From: Halorussus salilacus
GTDB taxonomy: Archaea > Halobacteriota > Halobacteria > Halobacteriales > Haladaptataceae
Assembly (NCBI RefSeq): GCF_024138125.1
Contig: NZ_CP099993.1
Location: forward strand, 1,054,001 to 1,118,000
Direction: 5' to 3'
Length of the DNA stretch: 64,000 nt
This document shows, piece by piece, positions 1-7,968 of the stretch. Under the pieces are notes generated by a model, which was given only the letters and a program-made list of their open reading frames with translations, was not told where the DNA came from and ran no database searches. Position numbers and translations under genes: made by a program. Numbering within the stretch: position 1 is the first letter of the stretch; the number at the start of each line of letters is the position of its first letter.

Positions 1-291
1 CGGAACGTCAGCTTCGACCTGCGCGAAGACGAGCGCAGGCGACTGCAGGACGAGGCGCTCGCCGGGGCGATGGAACGGGCCAGAGAGAAGGCCGAGCGGG
101 TCGCGGCCAGCGAGGGTCTCGCGGTCGGCGGGGTGCTGGACGTGTCGACGACCGACGACGACGCGGGGATGTCGAGCATCGTCGACGACGCGCTCGCCGG
201 GAACGGGGGCGACGACCTCGGTCCGACCCCCGTCGTCGCCTCGGAGACCGTGGAAGTCGTCTACGAACTCGTCGACCCGGACGACGGATAG
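1..291 (+). CDS. SIMPL (DUF541) domain protein, C-terminal part only
   Basis: The reading frame is open from base 1 and stops at 289-291, so only the last 96 residues are present and the start lies outside the window. The pattern of a helix rich in Ala, Arg and Glu (EALAGAMERAREKAERVAA) followed by a Gly turn, a 'G-G-V-L-D-V-S' strand, an acidic linker and a final strand ending VEVVYEL matches the C-terminal half of SIMPL/DUF541 proteins. These are usually secreted or membrane-anchored oligomeric proteins of poorly known function. Any signal peptide would be upstream and is not visible. Confidence 0.7.
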   Translation, partial: RNVSFDLREDERRRLQDEALAGAMERAREKAERVAASEGLAVGGVLDVSTTDDDAGMSSIVDDALAGNGGDDLGPTPVVASETVEVVYELVDPDDG

Positions 292-326
292 GTCGATTTT
301 TCCGGCTCCCGCCCGGAGCCTCGCCC

Positions 327-1070
327 ATGACCGACATCCCCGAGGACCACCCGCGGTACCAGTCGCTGCTCACTCGCCACCGAATCGAGGAGGGCGTGGA
401 GTCGGGCATCACCAGCAAGCAGGGCCTCATCGCGGAGGGCCGCGGCGAGGCCTTCGACTACCTGCTCGGCGAGGAGACGATTCCGAGCGCCGAGGCGGCC
501 GCGCGCGCCGCGGCCGCCCGGCTCCTGCTGGCCGACCACCCGGTCGTCTCGGTCAACGGCAACGTCGCGGCGCTCGTGCCCGGGGAGACGGTCGAACTCG
601 CCGAGGCCGTCGGCGCGGACCTCGAAGTCAATCTGTTCAATCGCACCCCCGAGCGGATGGAGGCCATCGCCGACCACCTCCGCGAGCACGGCGCGGAGGA
701 CGTGAAGGGACTCGAAGCCGACGCCCGGATTCCGGGGCTGGACCACGAGCGCGCGAAGGTCGACGCCGAGGGCATCCACGCCGCCGACGCGGTGGTCGTC
801 CCGCTCGAAGACGGCGACCGCGCCGAGGCGCTGGCCGAGATGGGCAAGACCGAGGTCGTGATCGACCTGAATCCGCTGTCGCGGTCGGCTCAGACCGCCG
901 CGATTCCCATCGTGGACAACATCCTCCGGGCGGTGCCGAATATTACGGAACACGCCCGCGAACTGGAGGATGCAAGCCGGGAGGAACTGGAAGCCATCGT
1001 CGCCGAGTTCGACCGCGAGGCGGCGCTAGAGGAAGCGGAGAGGGCGATTCGGCGGGGCGACCTCGACTGA
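327..1070 (+). CDS. 4-phosphopantoate--beta-alanine ligase (archaeal phosphopantothenate synthetase)
   Basis: A 247-residue protein that matches the archaeal phosphopantothenate synthetase family (former DUF137). It joins 4-phosphopantoate with beta-alanine using ATP, the archaeal replacement for bacterial PanC/PanK order in coenzyme A synthesis; it acts in the cytosol. Visible family features are the N-terminal HPRYxSLLTRxRIEEG segment (residues 8-23), the VSVNGNVAALVPGE nucleotide-site segment (about 74-87), an EVNLFNRTPER segment and the VVVPLEDGDRAEAL and VIDLNPLSRSAQTA segments in the C-terminal half. Length equals the usual family length. The partner pantoate kinase is not in the window. 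It follows the SIMPL gene by 35 bp on the same strand. Confidence 0.9.
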   Translation: MTDIPEDHPRYQSLLTRHRIEEGVESGITSKQGLIAEGRGEAFDYLLGEETIPSAEAAARAAAARLLLADHPVVSVNGNVAALVPGETVELAEAVGADLEVNLFNRTPERMEAIADHLREHGAEDVKGLEADARIPGLDHERAKVDAEGIHAADAVVVPLEDGDRAEALAEMGKTEVVIDLNPLSRSAQTAAIPIVDNILRAVPNITEHARELEDASREELEAIVAEFDREAALEEAERAIRRGDLD

Positions 1071-1156
1071 GGAGCGGAACGCCTCGGCTCGCCGGGTCGG
1101 TCCTCGCCGCAAAAATCGCAGTACCGCGCGTCGCCCGGTGCGACGTGTCTTCCGAT

Positions 1157-1351
1157 TCAGAGCCGCTGGACGTTGGTCGCTCGCGGGCCCTTGTCGGCCT
1201 GTTCGATGTCGAATTCGATCTCCTCGCCCTCTTCGAGGTCGGGTCCGCCGACGTCCTCCATGTGGAAGAACACGTCGTCGTCCGCGTCGTCGGTCGAGAT
1301 GAAACCGTAGCCGCCTGTGTCGTTGAAGAAATCAACGTTTCCTTTCGCCAT
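1157..1351 (-). CDS. CspA-family cold-shock domain protein
   Basis: A 64-residue single cold-shock domain. RNP1-like KGNVDFFNDTGGYGFIST (residues 3-20) and RNP2-like DVFFHMEDV (about 26-34) are both visible, which form the nucleic-acid binding face of the OB fold. Such proteins bind single-stranded RNA and DNA in the cytosol and act as RNA chaperones; haloarchaea carry several. It is monocistronic, convergent with the pantothenate gene (87 bp apart) and divergent from the thi4 side. Length and motifs are normal for the family. Confidence 0.93.
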   Translation of the reverse strand: MAKGNVDFFNDTGGYGFISTDDADDDVFFHMEDVGGPDLEEGEEIEFDIEQADKGPRATNVQRL

Positions 1352-1500
1352 ACCAGAGGGAGGCGACGACCGCGGATAACACTTCCGAGGGTCGCGGTAT
1401 CACGGGTCTCTGGCGTTTCTGGGGCTATTGGTGTGGTGGGAATTCGTTTTGAGACTGTTTGCGCGAAGGAGCTAGCTACTCCCGTCACCGATGAGAGACC

Positions 1501-1650
1501 GCACCGCCCAGCACCGACCGTAACCGCGGCCACACGCCTCCCCAACCGACTGCGGTCCTCGACTGCTCGTTTCACTCACAGTCTGCGGTCCTCATCCCTC
1601 GCGCGAATGATGGCGCGGCCACGAGGGCCGCGCCAGCGCGCGCCGACTGT
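1501..1650 (+). repeat. intergenic repeat family 2, copy 1
   Basis: Fills the 400-bp gap between the cold-shock gene and thi4. It shares with 18851-19040 an almost identical core (CCTCCCCAACCGACTGCG at 1538-1555), a middle CTCATCC block, and a 3' hairpin with arms at 1611-1620 and 1626-1635 followed by AGCGCGCGCC. No protein is encoded. The 3' hairpin arm changes between the two copies while pairing is kept. Apart from this element I see nothing else in the gap. Confidence 0.65.
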
Positions 1651-1751
1651 GGAAGGTCTCACCGGCTACGGGATTGGCTGAAAACGGTCTCGCGTCCCCG
1701 AAATCCCATTCCGGAACCTCTTTCAACCACCCCGTGTTACCACAGAGTTGT

Positions 1752-2681
1752 ATGACCGAGTTCGAAAAGTTCAGCGAGGTCGGCGAGGCCGACGTGACCC
1801 GTGCCATCGGACAGGAGTGGACCGAGGAGTTCATGGACTTCTCCGACAGCGACGTCATCATCATCGGGGGCGGTCCCTCGGGCCTGATGGCCGCCAAGGA
1901 GCTCTCGGAACGCGGCGTCAAGACGATGGTCGTCGAGAAGAACAACTACCTCGGGGGCGGCTTCTGGCTCGGTGGCTTCCTGATGAACAAGGTGACCGTC
2001 CGGGACCCCGCCCAGCACGTACTCGACGAGCTGGACGTGGACTTCAAGCGCTCGCAGGACAGCGAGGGCCTCTACGTCGCCAACGGCCCGCACGCCTGCT
2101 CGGCGCTCATCAAGGCGGCCTGCGACGCGGGCGCGAAGATGCAGAACATGACCGAGTTCACCGACATCGTCATCCGCGAGGACCACCGCGTCGGCGGCAT
2201 CGTGATGAACTGGACGCCGGTCCACGCCCTCCCCCGAGAGATCACCTGCGTCGACCCCATCGCGGTCGAGGCCGACCTCGTCATCGACGCGACGGGCCAC
2301 GACGCGATGGCCATCAGCAAGCTCGACGAGCGGGGCGTCCTCGACGCGCCCGGCATCGGCGACGCGAGGGAGAACGCCACCGGGATGGACAAGACCGGCG
2401 ACGATTCGTACGGCGCGCCCGGCCACGACTCGCCCGGCCACGACTCGATGTGGGTCGGCAAGTCCGAGGACGCCGTTGTCGAGCACACCGGCCTCGTCCA
2501 CGACGGCCTCGTCGCCACCGGCATGGCGGTCGCGACGACCTACGGCCTGCCCCGGATGGGCCCGACCTTCGGCGCGATGCTGCTGTCGGGTAAGCGCGCC
2601 GCCCAGTGCGCGCTCGACGAACTCGGCGTCGACGCCGAACCGGTCGAGATGACCACCCGGGCCGCGTCGGCCGACGACTGA
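1752..2681 (+). CDS. thi4: thiazole synthase Thi4 (thiamine thiazole biosynthesis)
   Basis: A 309-residue Thi4-family enzyme that makes the thiazole half of thiamine from NAD and glycine with iron. The dinucleotide-binding motif GGGPSG is at residues 39-44 followed by an E at the end of strand 2 (VVEK), then LGGGFWLGG. Cys166 (REITCVDP) lines up with the active-site cysteine that acts as sulfur donor in yeast Thi4. I chose the ATG at 1752; an upstream in-frame ATG at 1674 would add a 26-residue extension unlike the family. No TPP riboswitch core was seen upstream. The regulator ThiR lies 5 kb away (7969-8871), which fits thiamine control of this gene. Confidence 0.93.
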   Translation: MTEFEKFSEVGEADVTRAIGQEWTEEFMDFSDSDVIIIGGGPSGLMAAKELSERGVKTMVVEKNNYLGGGFWLGGFLMNKVTVRDPAQHVLDELDVDFKRSQDSEGLYVANGPHACSALIKAACDAGAKMQNMTEFTDIVIREDHRVGGIVMNWTPVHALPREITCVDPIAVEADLVIDATGHDAMAISKLDERGVLDAPGIGDARENATGMDKTGDDSYGAPGHDSPGHDSMWVGKSEDAVVEHTGLVHDGLVATGMAVATTYGLPRMGPTFGAMLLSGKRAAQCALDELGVDAEPVEMTTRAASADD

Positions 2682-2696
2682 GGACCCGAATCCGGC

Positions 2697-3470
2697 ATGT
2701 CGACGGTCGTCCTGTACCGCGCGCCGACCACGGTCGCCGACGCCGACGAGATAGCCGACTGGCTGCGCGACCGCGTGGGTTCGGCCGTCGAGGTCCGCGA
2801 CCGCTTTCTGGACGTGCACCGCGAGGGCCCAGACGACACCGAGGGGCTCGCCGAAGCGTTCGCCGATTCGCGCGTGCTCTCGCCCTACGAGCGCGAGACG
2901 GGCAACACCATGCTCGGAATCGTTCGCTACGAGGAGCGCGCGCTCGACCGACCCGAGCGCGAGGGCGGGGTCCTCTACGACGGCGCGGCGGTCCAGCGCG
3001 CGCTCAACGCCGCCCTCCCCGAAGACGAGAGCGCCCCCGACCGCCTCCACGTCGCCCTGCTCGACCGCGCTATCGGTACGTGGGGCGACCACGACGGCCG
3101 GTGGCACAAGCGCGTGAACGTCCTCGGCCAGCCAGCGCTCGTCTCCGTGCCGGGCCTCTACGAAGCGCCCGCCAAGCCCGAGGAGTACTACAGGGAACAG
3201 CAGAAGACGGCGTTGCTGTCGGGCGACGCGCCGCCACGCGAGGTCCTCGAAGAGCAGGTCGAGGGCGAGTTCCTCGTGGCCGACGACCCCCGGACCACCG
3301 AGGCGCTGAAGGGCTACGTCCTGCAGGCGGTCCACTGCTGGCGCACCGGCGAGGGGTTCTGCGACGAGGAGAGCTGTCGGCTCTCGAACCCCCACCGACA
3401 ACCGGGCGTGGTGGACGCACAGCTTCGGGACCCGGAGTTCTGCGAGGACCACGCCGAACTGTACGACTGA
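2697..3470 (+). CDS. conserved haloarchaeal protein with C-terminal Cys/His motif (possibly DUF6775-like)
   Basis: A 257-residue soluble protein 15 bp after thi4, so probably co-transcribed with it. The C-terminal 60 residues carry a regular Cys/His array: VHCWRTGEGFC, EESCRLSNPH, then PEFCEDHAELY, which looks like a zinc site. A charged segment GTWGDHDGRWHKR lies mid-protein. The Cys/His tail resembles that of a family of putative archaeal metallopeptidases of unknown function (DUF6775), but I see no clear HExxH motif, so enzyme activity is not supported. Its role is unknown; the thi4 link is by position only. Confidence 0.7.
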   Translation: MSTVVLYRAPTTVADADEIADWLRDRVGSAVEVRDRFLDVHREGPDDTEGLAEAFADSRVLSPYERETGNTMLGIVRYEERALDRPEREGGVLYDGAAVQRALNAALPEDESAPDRLHVALLDRAIGTWGDHDGRWHKRVNVLGQPALVSVPGLYEAPAKPEEYYREQQKTALLSGDAPPREVLEEQVEGEFLVADDPRTTEALKGYVLQAVHCWRTGEGFCDEESCRLSNPHRQPGVVDAQLRDPEFCEDHAELYD

Positions 3471-3508
3471 GACGGGTCGCGGGTGACGTTAGTCCCGAGC
3501 CTCGGCGG

Positions 3509-4765
3509 TCATTCCGAAACCCCCACGGTCACGTTCGCGTTCGACCCCGACGCGCTCGCCGACTCCACGAAGGAGGGATTCCCGAACAGCAGGACGACCG
3601 TCTCGTCGTCGACGCGTTCGACCCGGAACGCGGCGTCGCTTCCGGCCTCTCGCTCCTCGGCGAAGGTCGTCGCCGCAGATTCGAGTTCGTCGGCCTCGTC
3701 CGGGGAGTCCATGCGGAGCGTCCACGCGAAGCCGGGGTCCTCGTCGCCCTTGGTGAACCCGTAGAGGACGTCGTTGCCCCAGCCGGTGGCGGCCCCGCGG
3801 GCCGTCTCGGCGTCGAGTTCGCTCTGGAGGGTGGTGCGTGCGAACAGTTCGCCCATCGTGTCGTTCTCGGTCGTCGACCAAGTCCCGGATTCGTTCACCG
3901 AGACCGAGAGGTCGGCGGGTGGCTCTTCGTCCGGCGCGTAGCCGTGCAGGAGTTGCTCGGTCGTGTTCGGGCCGTCCTCGTAGACGCTGGCGAGGTTCGT
4001 CGGTGAGTCGATCTCGTCGTCGACGTACCGATACCCGAAGTGGTAGCGGGCGTAGAAGTACTTCGCTCCCGCCGACCCGTCCTCGTAGCGGTCGGCGATC
4101 CGCTCGGCGGGGTCCTGGTCGTCGAGGTACTGCTCGGCGTAGGCGTCGGTCACGAACACCGCGCCGCCCTCCATCAGCGTGAGTCGGGTCTGGAGCCGGT
4201 CGTGGGTGAGCCGAGGCTGGTCGATGGCGCTCATCCACGGGAGCATGCTGGCTCGATACTGGATCAGGTGCACGAACTCGTGGGCCAGCACGCGTTCGAC
4301 CTCGGCCGACGACCCGTCACCGGGATGGACGTAGACCTTGCCGTCAGGGGTCGCAAGTCCGCCGGGCTCGTCGGGGTCGAGCGTGACGTTCTCGACGCCG
4401 AGGTACCGAAGGACCGGCAGTCGCCCGGGTGCGTACTCCTTCCGTTCGGTGAGGTTGCGGACCTCGACCGGTCGCGGGCGGACGTCGGTGTCCAGCAGTT
4501 CCTGGACACGCCAGAACACCTCCGTCTGGTCGACCGAGAGGTTCCCGCCCGTGACCTCGACCGACTCGCGGCCGGACCGTTCCGTCGTCGTCTCGGTCGT
4601 CACGTCGGTGGACGTTTCGTTCGTCTGCTCGGTCGCGTCGGTGGAGTGGGTGGTCGGTTCCGTCGTCTCCGTCGCGTCCGTCGCGGGGCCGCCAGCGCCA
4701 CCACACCCCGCGAGGACGACCAAGAGGGCGAGTGCCATCGTCGTTACCTGTCGTCTTCCGTCCAT
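3509..4765 (-). CDS. Hvo_1808-family surface lipoprotein with HExxH motif
   Basis: A 418-residue exported protein. The N-terminus is a short charged region, a hydrophobic stretch and a lipobox LAGC with Cys21, followed by a Thr/Ser/Glu-rich linker (residues 25-70) typical of haloarchaeal cell-surface lipoproteins that may be glycosylated. The folded part contains LAHEFVHLIQY with HEFVH at 162-166, a zinc-metallopeptidase signature, and a downstream acidic domain. It matches the haloarchaeal Hvo_1808 surface family. The ATG at 4765 was chosen because it gives a proper signal peptide; the frame is open further upstream without one. Substrate unknown; peptidase activity is inferred from HExxH only. 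Confidence 0.85.
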   Translation of the reverse strand: MDGRRQVTTMALALLVVLAGCGGAGGPATDATETTEPTTHSTDATEQTNETSTDVTTETTTERSGRESVEVTGGNLSVDQTEVFWRVQELLDTDVRPRPVEVRNLTERKEYAPGRLPVLRYLGVENVTLDPDEPGGLATPDGKVYVHPGDGSSAEVERVLAHEFVHLIQYRASMLPWMSAIDQPRLTHDRLQTRLTLMEGGAVFVTDAYAEQYLDDQDPAERIADRYEDGSAGAKYFYARYHFGYRYVDDEIDSPTNLASVYEDGPNTTEQLLHGYAPDEEPPADLSVSVNESGTWSTTENDTMGELFARTTLQSELDAETARGAATGWGNDVLYGFTKGDEDPGFAWTLRMDSPDEADELESAATTFAEEREAGSDAAFRVERVDDETVVLLFGNPSFVESASASGSNANVTVGVSE

Positions 4766-4836
4766 ACTGGAGGGTGACAGGGAGGTTGTCAAAAGCATAA
4801 TGGTTCGGTTCGGGCTTCCCGGAGAGGTCCGCCGAC

Positions 4837-5511
4837 TCAGTCGACAGTTCCGCCGGTAAGCCGGACGATTCCCAGCGCGTGCTCGCCGTGAGTCACCTCC
4901 TCGGCGCGGGTCGAGAGCGCCCGGCGGGCGCTCTCGACCCGGTCGTCCAGCACGGTCCACGGCGCGCGCTCGTAGCCGTCCATCCCGGTCGGCGACGAGG
5001 CGACCACCAGTCCCCGGAACGCCTGATTGACCGGCCACCCGAACCGGCGGGTGGTCTGGGCGGCGTCCAGCAGGGCGAGGTGGCCGCCCGGCGCGAGCAT
5101 GTCGGCCCACCGCTCGACGGCCCCCGCGGGGTCGCCGAGCATCCCGACCACGAAGGTCGCCAGAATCGCGTCGGGCGGTTCCCGGAACTCGATTCGGGTC
5201 GCGTCGGCCTGCACGACGTGGACGTTCCCCCAGCCCTCGCGTTCGATTCGGTCCCGGGCGCGCTGCAGCATCCCGCGGGTGAAATCGATCCCGACCACCC
5301 GGCCGGTCGGTCCGACCCGCTCGCGGAGGTGCGGGAAGTTCGCGCCGGTGCCACATCCCATCTCGACGACCGTGTCGCCCGGTTCGAGCCCCAGCGCGTC
5401 GGCCGCGCGGTCGCGCAACCGTCCGAGTCCGGGCGTCGCGCGCGCGAGAATGTCGTACAGGTCGGCCCACCGACCGTAGAACCGCTGGGCCGCGGTCACT
5501 CCCCCCGACAT
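4837..5511 (-). CDS. class I SAM-dependent methyltransferase
   Basis: A 224-residue Rossmann methyltransferase. Motif I VVEMGCGTGANF is near residue 50, followed by the acidic residue of motif II (VGIDFTRGML), motif III VVQADATRIEF and motif IV region FREPPDAILATFVVGM. This is the UbiE/PhcB-like type acting on small molecules or lipids, but the substrate cannot be read from sequence. Start at ATG 5511 places a normal 45-residue N-terminal helix before motif I. It is divergent from the solute-binding protein gene at 5632. Confidence 0.85.
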   Translation of the reverse strand: MSGGVTAAQRFYGRWADLYDILARATPGLGRLRDRAADALGLEPGDTVVEMGCGTGANFPHLRERVGPTGRVVGIDFTRGMLQRARDRIEREGWGNVHVVQADATRIEFREPPDAILATFVVGMLGDPAGAVERWADMLAPGGHLALLDAAQTTRRFGWPVNQAFRGLVVASSPTGMDGYERAPWTVLDDRVESARRALSTRAEEVTHGEHALGIVRLTGGTVD

Positions 5512-5631
5512 GGACGGGGCTACGACCCACGGCGGCAAAAATCCGCCGAGAAAAATCCCCCACCGTCCGGTCCGATATTTGAAACAACGTACATGTGGTG
5601 GGGAGTTGATGAATGACTGGGGGACGAGGGT

Positions 5632-7113
5632 ATGAAAGACGACACGACAGAACGACGGGGAGGCGTGCGTACCGACTCCGGCGTGTCTCGACGCCGATTC
5701 ATCGAGGCCGCCGGAGCGTCCGGCATCGCCGCGGGACTGACCGGCTACGTCGGCGAGGGCGGCGTCTCCGGGAGCGTCCAGTCGCAGGGCACCACCATCC
5801 AGTGGGCCTCGGACCAACTGGCCGCCGACAACGAGGACGAGATAGTCCAGTCGCTGTACGACAACGGGCTCTCGGAGGACATCGAGATAGACATCCTCGC
5901 GGGCGCGTGGGGCGGCGGCCGACAGTCCCAGTACCAGCAGTGGCTGTCGTCGGGCCGAGAGAAGCCCGACGTGTTCATGATGGACACCGGGTGGACCATC
6001 CCGTTCATCGTCCGCGAGCAGGTCGTGGACCTGAGCCAGGAGCTACCGGAGGACGCGATCTCGACCATCGAGGACGACTACTTCCAGGCCCACGTCGACA
6101 CCGCGCGAGGACCGGAGGGGAACCTCCACGGCGTGCCGCTGTTCATCGACCTGCCGACGATGCAGTACCGCAGGGACCTCGTCGAGGACGCCGGGTACGA
6201 CCCCGAGGGCGAGAACTGGGCGACCGAGTCGATGACGTGGCAGGAGTTCTCCGAGATGGTGAGCGACGTACGGAGCCAGAACGAAGACGACATCGACTAC
6301 GGATTCACCTTCCAGGCGCAGTCCTACGAGGGGCTGGCGTGCTGTACGTTCAACGAGTTCATGACGAGCTGGGGCGGGGCGTACTTCGGGAACCCTCGGG
6401 AGAACCTCTTCGGACCAATCGGCGACCGACCCGTCACCGTGGGCGAAGAGCAGGTGGTCGACTCGGTCCGGATGATTCGGTCGTTCATCCACGGCTCGGA
6501 CGCCGAGGAGACCCTCGACGACTACCAGCAGATCTCACCGGCCGCGGTGCTCCAGTGGGACGAGGAGCCCTCCCGCCAGCCGTTCACCAGCGGGAACGCC
6601 GTGGCCCACCGCAACTGGCCCTACGCCATCAACGAGAGCGGGGCCGAGGACGCGCTCGGCGAGGACCTGGGCGTGATGCCCATTCCGTACGCGGCGACCG
6701 CCGAGGAGGCCGAGTACCCGGGAACCGGCGGGCCGGTCGCCGCGCTCGGCGGCTGGCACATGACGGTCAACCCGAACTCCCAGAACCGGGAGGAGGCGAT
6801 GGAACTGCTTCAGGTGATGATGGAACCCGACTTCCGGCTCTTGCTGTTCGAGGTCATCGGCTGGACGCCGCCCCAGCCCGAACTGCTGGAGACCGACCGC
6901 GCTGCGGAGGTGCCGGTCATGGGTCGGTACCTCGACCAGCTGCGAGTGGCTGGCGAGAACGCCATCTCGCGGCCCGTGACCGCCATCTGGCCCCAGCAGT
7001 CCCAGCGCATCGCCCAGCAGGTCAACGAGGCCTACAGCGAGGGCGGGAACCCCGAGGAACTGATGAGCCAGCTCCAGGGACAGTTAGAGCAACTGGAACA
7101 GCAGCAGGGATAG
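5632..7113 (+). CDS. extracellular ABC-type (sugar) solute-binding protein, Tat-exported, orphan
   Basis: A 493-residue substrate-binding protein of the family-1 (sugar) type. A Tat signal SRRRFIEAAGASGIAAGLTG spans about residues 21-40, without a clear lipobox Cys. The mature protein has the usual two-lobe pattern, with PDVFMMDTGWTIPFI in the first lobe, GVPLFIDLPTMQYRRDL at the hinge, and GGPVAALGGWHMTVNPNS and the MxPDFRLLL region in the second. The C-terminus ends in a Gln-rich helix. It should bind a sugar outside the cell and deliver it to a permease, but no permease or ATPase gene is adjacent; a strong hairpin follows 10 bp after the stop. Confidence 0.88.
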   Translation: MKDDTTERRGGVRTDSGVSRRRFIEAAGASGIAAGLTGYVGEGGVSGSVQSQGTTIQWASDQLAADNEDEIVQSLYDNGLSEDIEIDILAGAWGGGRQSQYQQWLSSGREKPDVFMMDTGWTIPFIVREQVVDLSQELPEDAISTIEDDYFQAHVDTARGPEGNLHGVPLFIDLPTMQYRRDLVEDAGYDPEGENWATESMTWQEFSEMVSDVRSQNEDDIDYGFTFQAQSYEGLACCTFNEFMTSWGGAYFGNPRENLFGPIGDRPVTVGEEQVVDSVRMIRSFIHGSDAEETLDDYQQISPAAVLQWDEEPSRQPFTSGNAVAHRNWPYAINESGAEDALGEDLGVMPIPYAATAEEAEYPGTGGPVAALGGWHMTVNPNSQNREEAMELLQVMMEPDFRLLLFEVIGWTPPQPELLETDRAAEVPVMGRYLDQLRVAGENAISRPVTAIWPQQSQRIAQQVNEAYSEGGNPEELMSQLQGQLEQLEQQQG

Positions 7114-7123
7114 CGACGGAAGC

Positions 7124-7163
7124 CGACCGGTCGAGTCCGACGACCGTCGGACTCGACCGGTCG
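7124..7163. terminator. 19-bp inverted repeat after the solute-binding protein gene
   Basis: Perfect 19-bp arms at 7124-7142 and 7145-7163 with a 2-nt spacer, starting 10 bp after the stop codon. No T-run follows, so terminator function is an inference from position and strength. Confidence 0.5.
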
Positions 7164-7237
7164 CTGGTCGCGTCGCTCGGCCACCGCCACCTCGCTCGGC
7201 CACCGCCGTAATGAGTCACGGGGTCGTCCCCACGACC

Positions 7238-7480
7238 ATGGCAGTCGAACTCACCGAGGGCGAGACGGACAAGGCGGTCGTGGACGGCGACGGCACGCGA
7301 GTCGGCACCGTCTCGGAGGTCGACCACGGCACCGCCCACGTCACGGCCGACGACCACGTCGTCGCGGAGATGAAGACGAAACTCGACGCCGGAAGCGTCG
7401 GCGAGGACACCGACGCAGTCCAGAACCACCACGTCGCCGAGGTGACCGACGACGAGATACGCCTGACCGAGGACCGCTGA
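7238..7480 (+). CDS. PRC-barrel-like small protein
   Basis: An 80-residue acidic protein (ATG at 7238; an in-frame ATG at 7211 would add nine residues). The strand pattern with VVDGDGTRVGTVSEVDHGTAHV resembles a PRC-barrel, a small beta fold used for protein-protein interaction, RNA processing or membrane association. It is a clear paralog of the gene at 7704-7946: both have the G-x-V-x-x-V-x-x-G-T-A-x-V core, a KLDxG segment and a terminal acidic strand. Specific role unknown. The start at 7238 fits the paralog better. Confidence 0.75.
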   Translation: MAVELTEGETDKAVVDGDGTRVGTVSEVDHGTAHVTADDHVVAEMKTKLDAGSVGEDTDAVQNHHVAEVTDDEIRLTEDR

Positions 7481-7533
7481 GTCGGCGCGGGAATCTCCGG
7501 CGGATGTCGGCGGGTGACGCAGTCAGCGAGAGA

Positions 7534-7582
7534 CGGCCGGTGGACCGCCCACAGGAAACGCCCGGCGGACCGTCCAGCGAGG
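7534..7582 (+). repeat. short tandem repeat, family 3 (two units)
   Basis: Two adjacent units of about 25 bp (7534-7558, 7559-7582) of the type CGGCCGGTGGACCRYCCA + GGAAA. The same motif is present in four tandem units at 27131-27235 and as a partial unit in reverse orientation near 23616-23640. No coding role. Confidence 0.5.
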
Positions 7583-7703
7583 CCGGGGACTTTCGGAAAC
7601 GTCACTCACGCGGTACCGATGGCGATGCCGAGCGGCCCCTTACTTCACTCCCAAAATTCGAAGAGGCCACAGCCGTCTTGTCCGCGCCCGTCGAACCACT
7701 GCC

Positions 7704-7946
7704 ATGCAGTTCACGAACGACGACGAGGGCAAGTCGGTGTTCGACGCCGACCGCGAGAAAATCGGCGTGGTCGCCGCGGTCCGGGACGGCACCGCCTACG
7801 TCGAACCCGAACCCAGCCTGACCCAGGAGTTCGAGGCGAAACTCGACCGGGGCGACCTCGAACCCGACGACGAGGCCTACCCCATCCGGGACGAGTGGGT
7901 CGAGGCGGTCGACGACAAGGAGGTTCTGCTTCGGACGAGTCCCTGA
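7704..7946 (+). CDS. PRC-barrel-like small protein, paralog of 7238-7480
   Basis: An 80-residue acidic protein. GKSVFDADREKIGVVAAV followed by DGTAYVEPEPS and a KLDRGDLEPDDEAY segment gives the typical PRC-barrel strand order. It parallels the upstream paralog along its whole length, so the pair probably arose by duplication, with repeat DNA now between them. The two genes are on the same strand but separated by 223 bp. Function unknown; such proteins in haloarchaea are often adaptor-like. Confidence 0.8.
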   Translation: MQFTNDDEGKSVFDADREKIGVVAAVRDGTAYVEPEPSLTQEFEAKLDRGDLEPDDEAYPIRDEWVEAVDDKEVLLRTSP

Positions 7947-7968
7947 AGGGAACGCGGTTTACAGACCC

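Noticed and set aside
1674-1751. Upstream start for thi4
   Set aside because: The 26 extra residues do not match Thi4 N-termini and cover the promoter region.
1670-1751. TPP riboswitch before thi4
   Set aside because: CTGAGA and ACCTGATC core elements were not found; a ThiR regulator is encoded instead.
1737-3452. 571-residue open frame on the minus strand opposite thi4
   Set aside because: It is antisense to thi4 and the next gene; the composition (Val/Arg/His-rich, no domains) is that of a shadow frame in GC-rich DNA.
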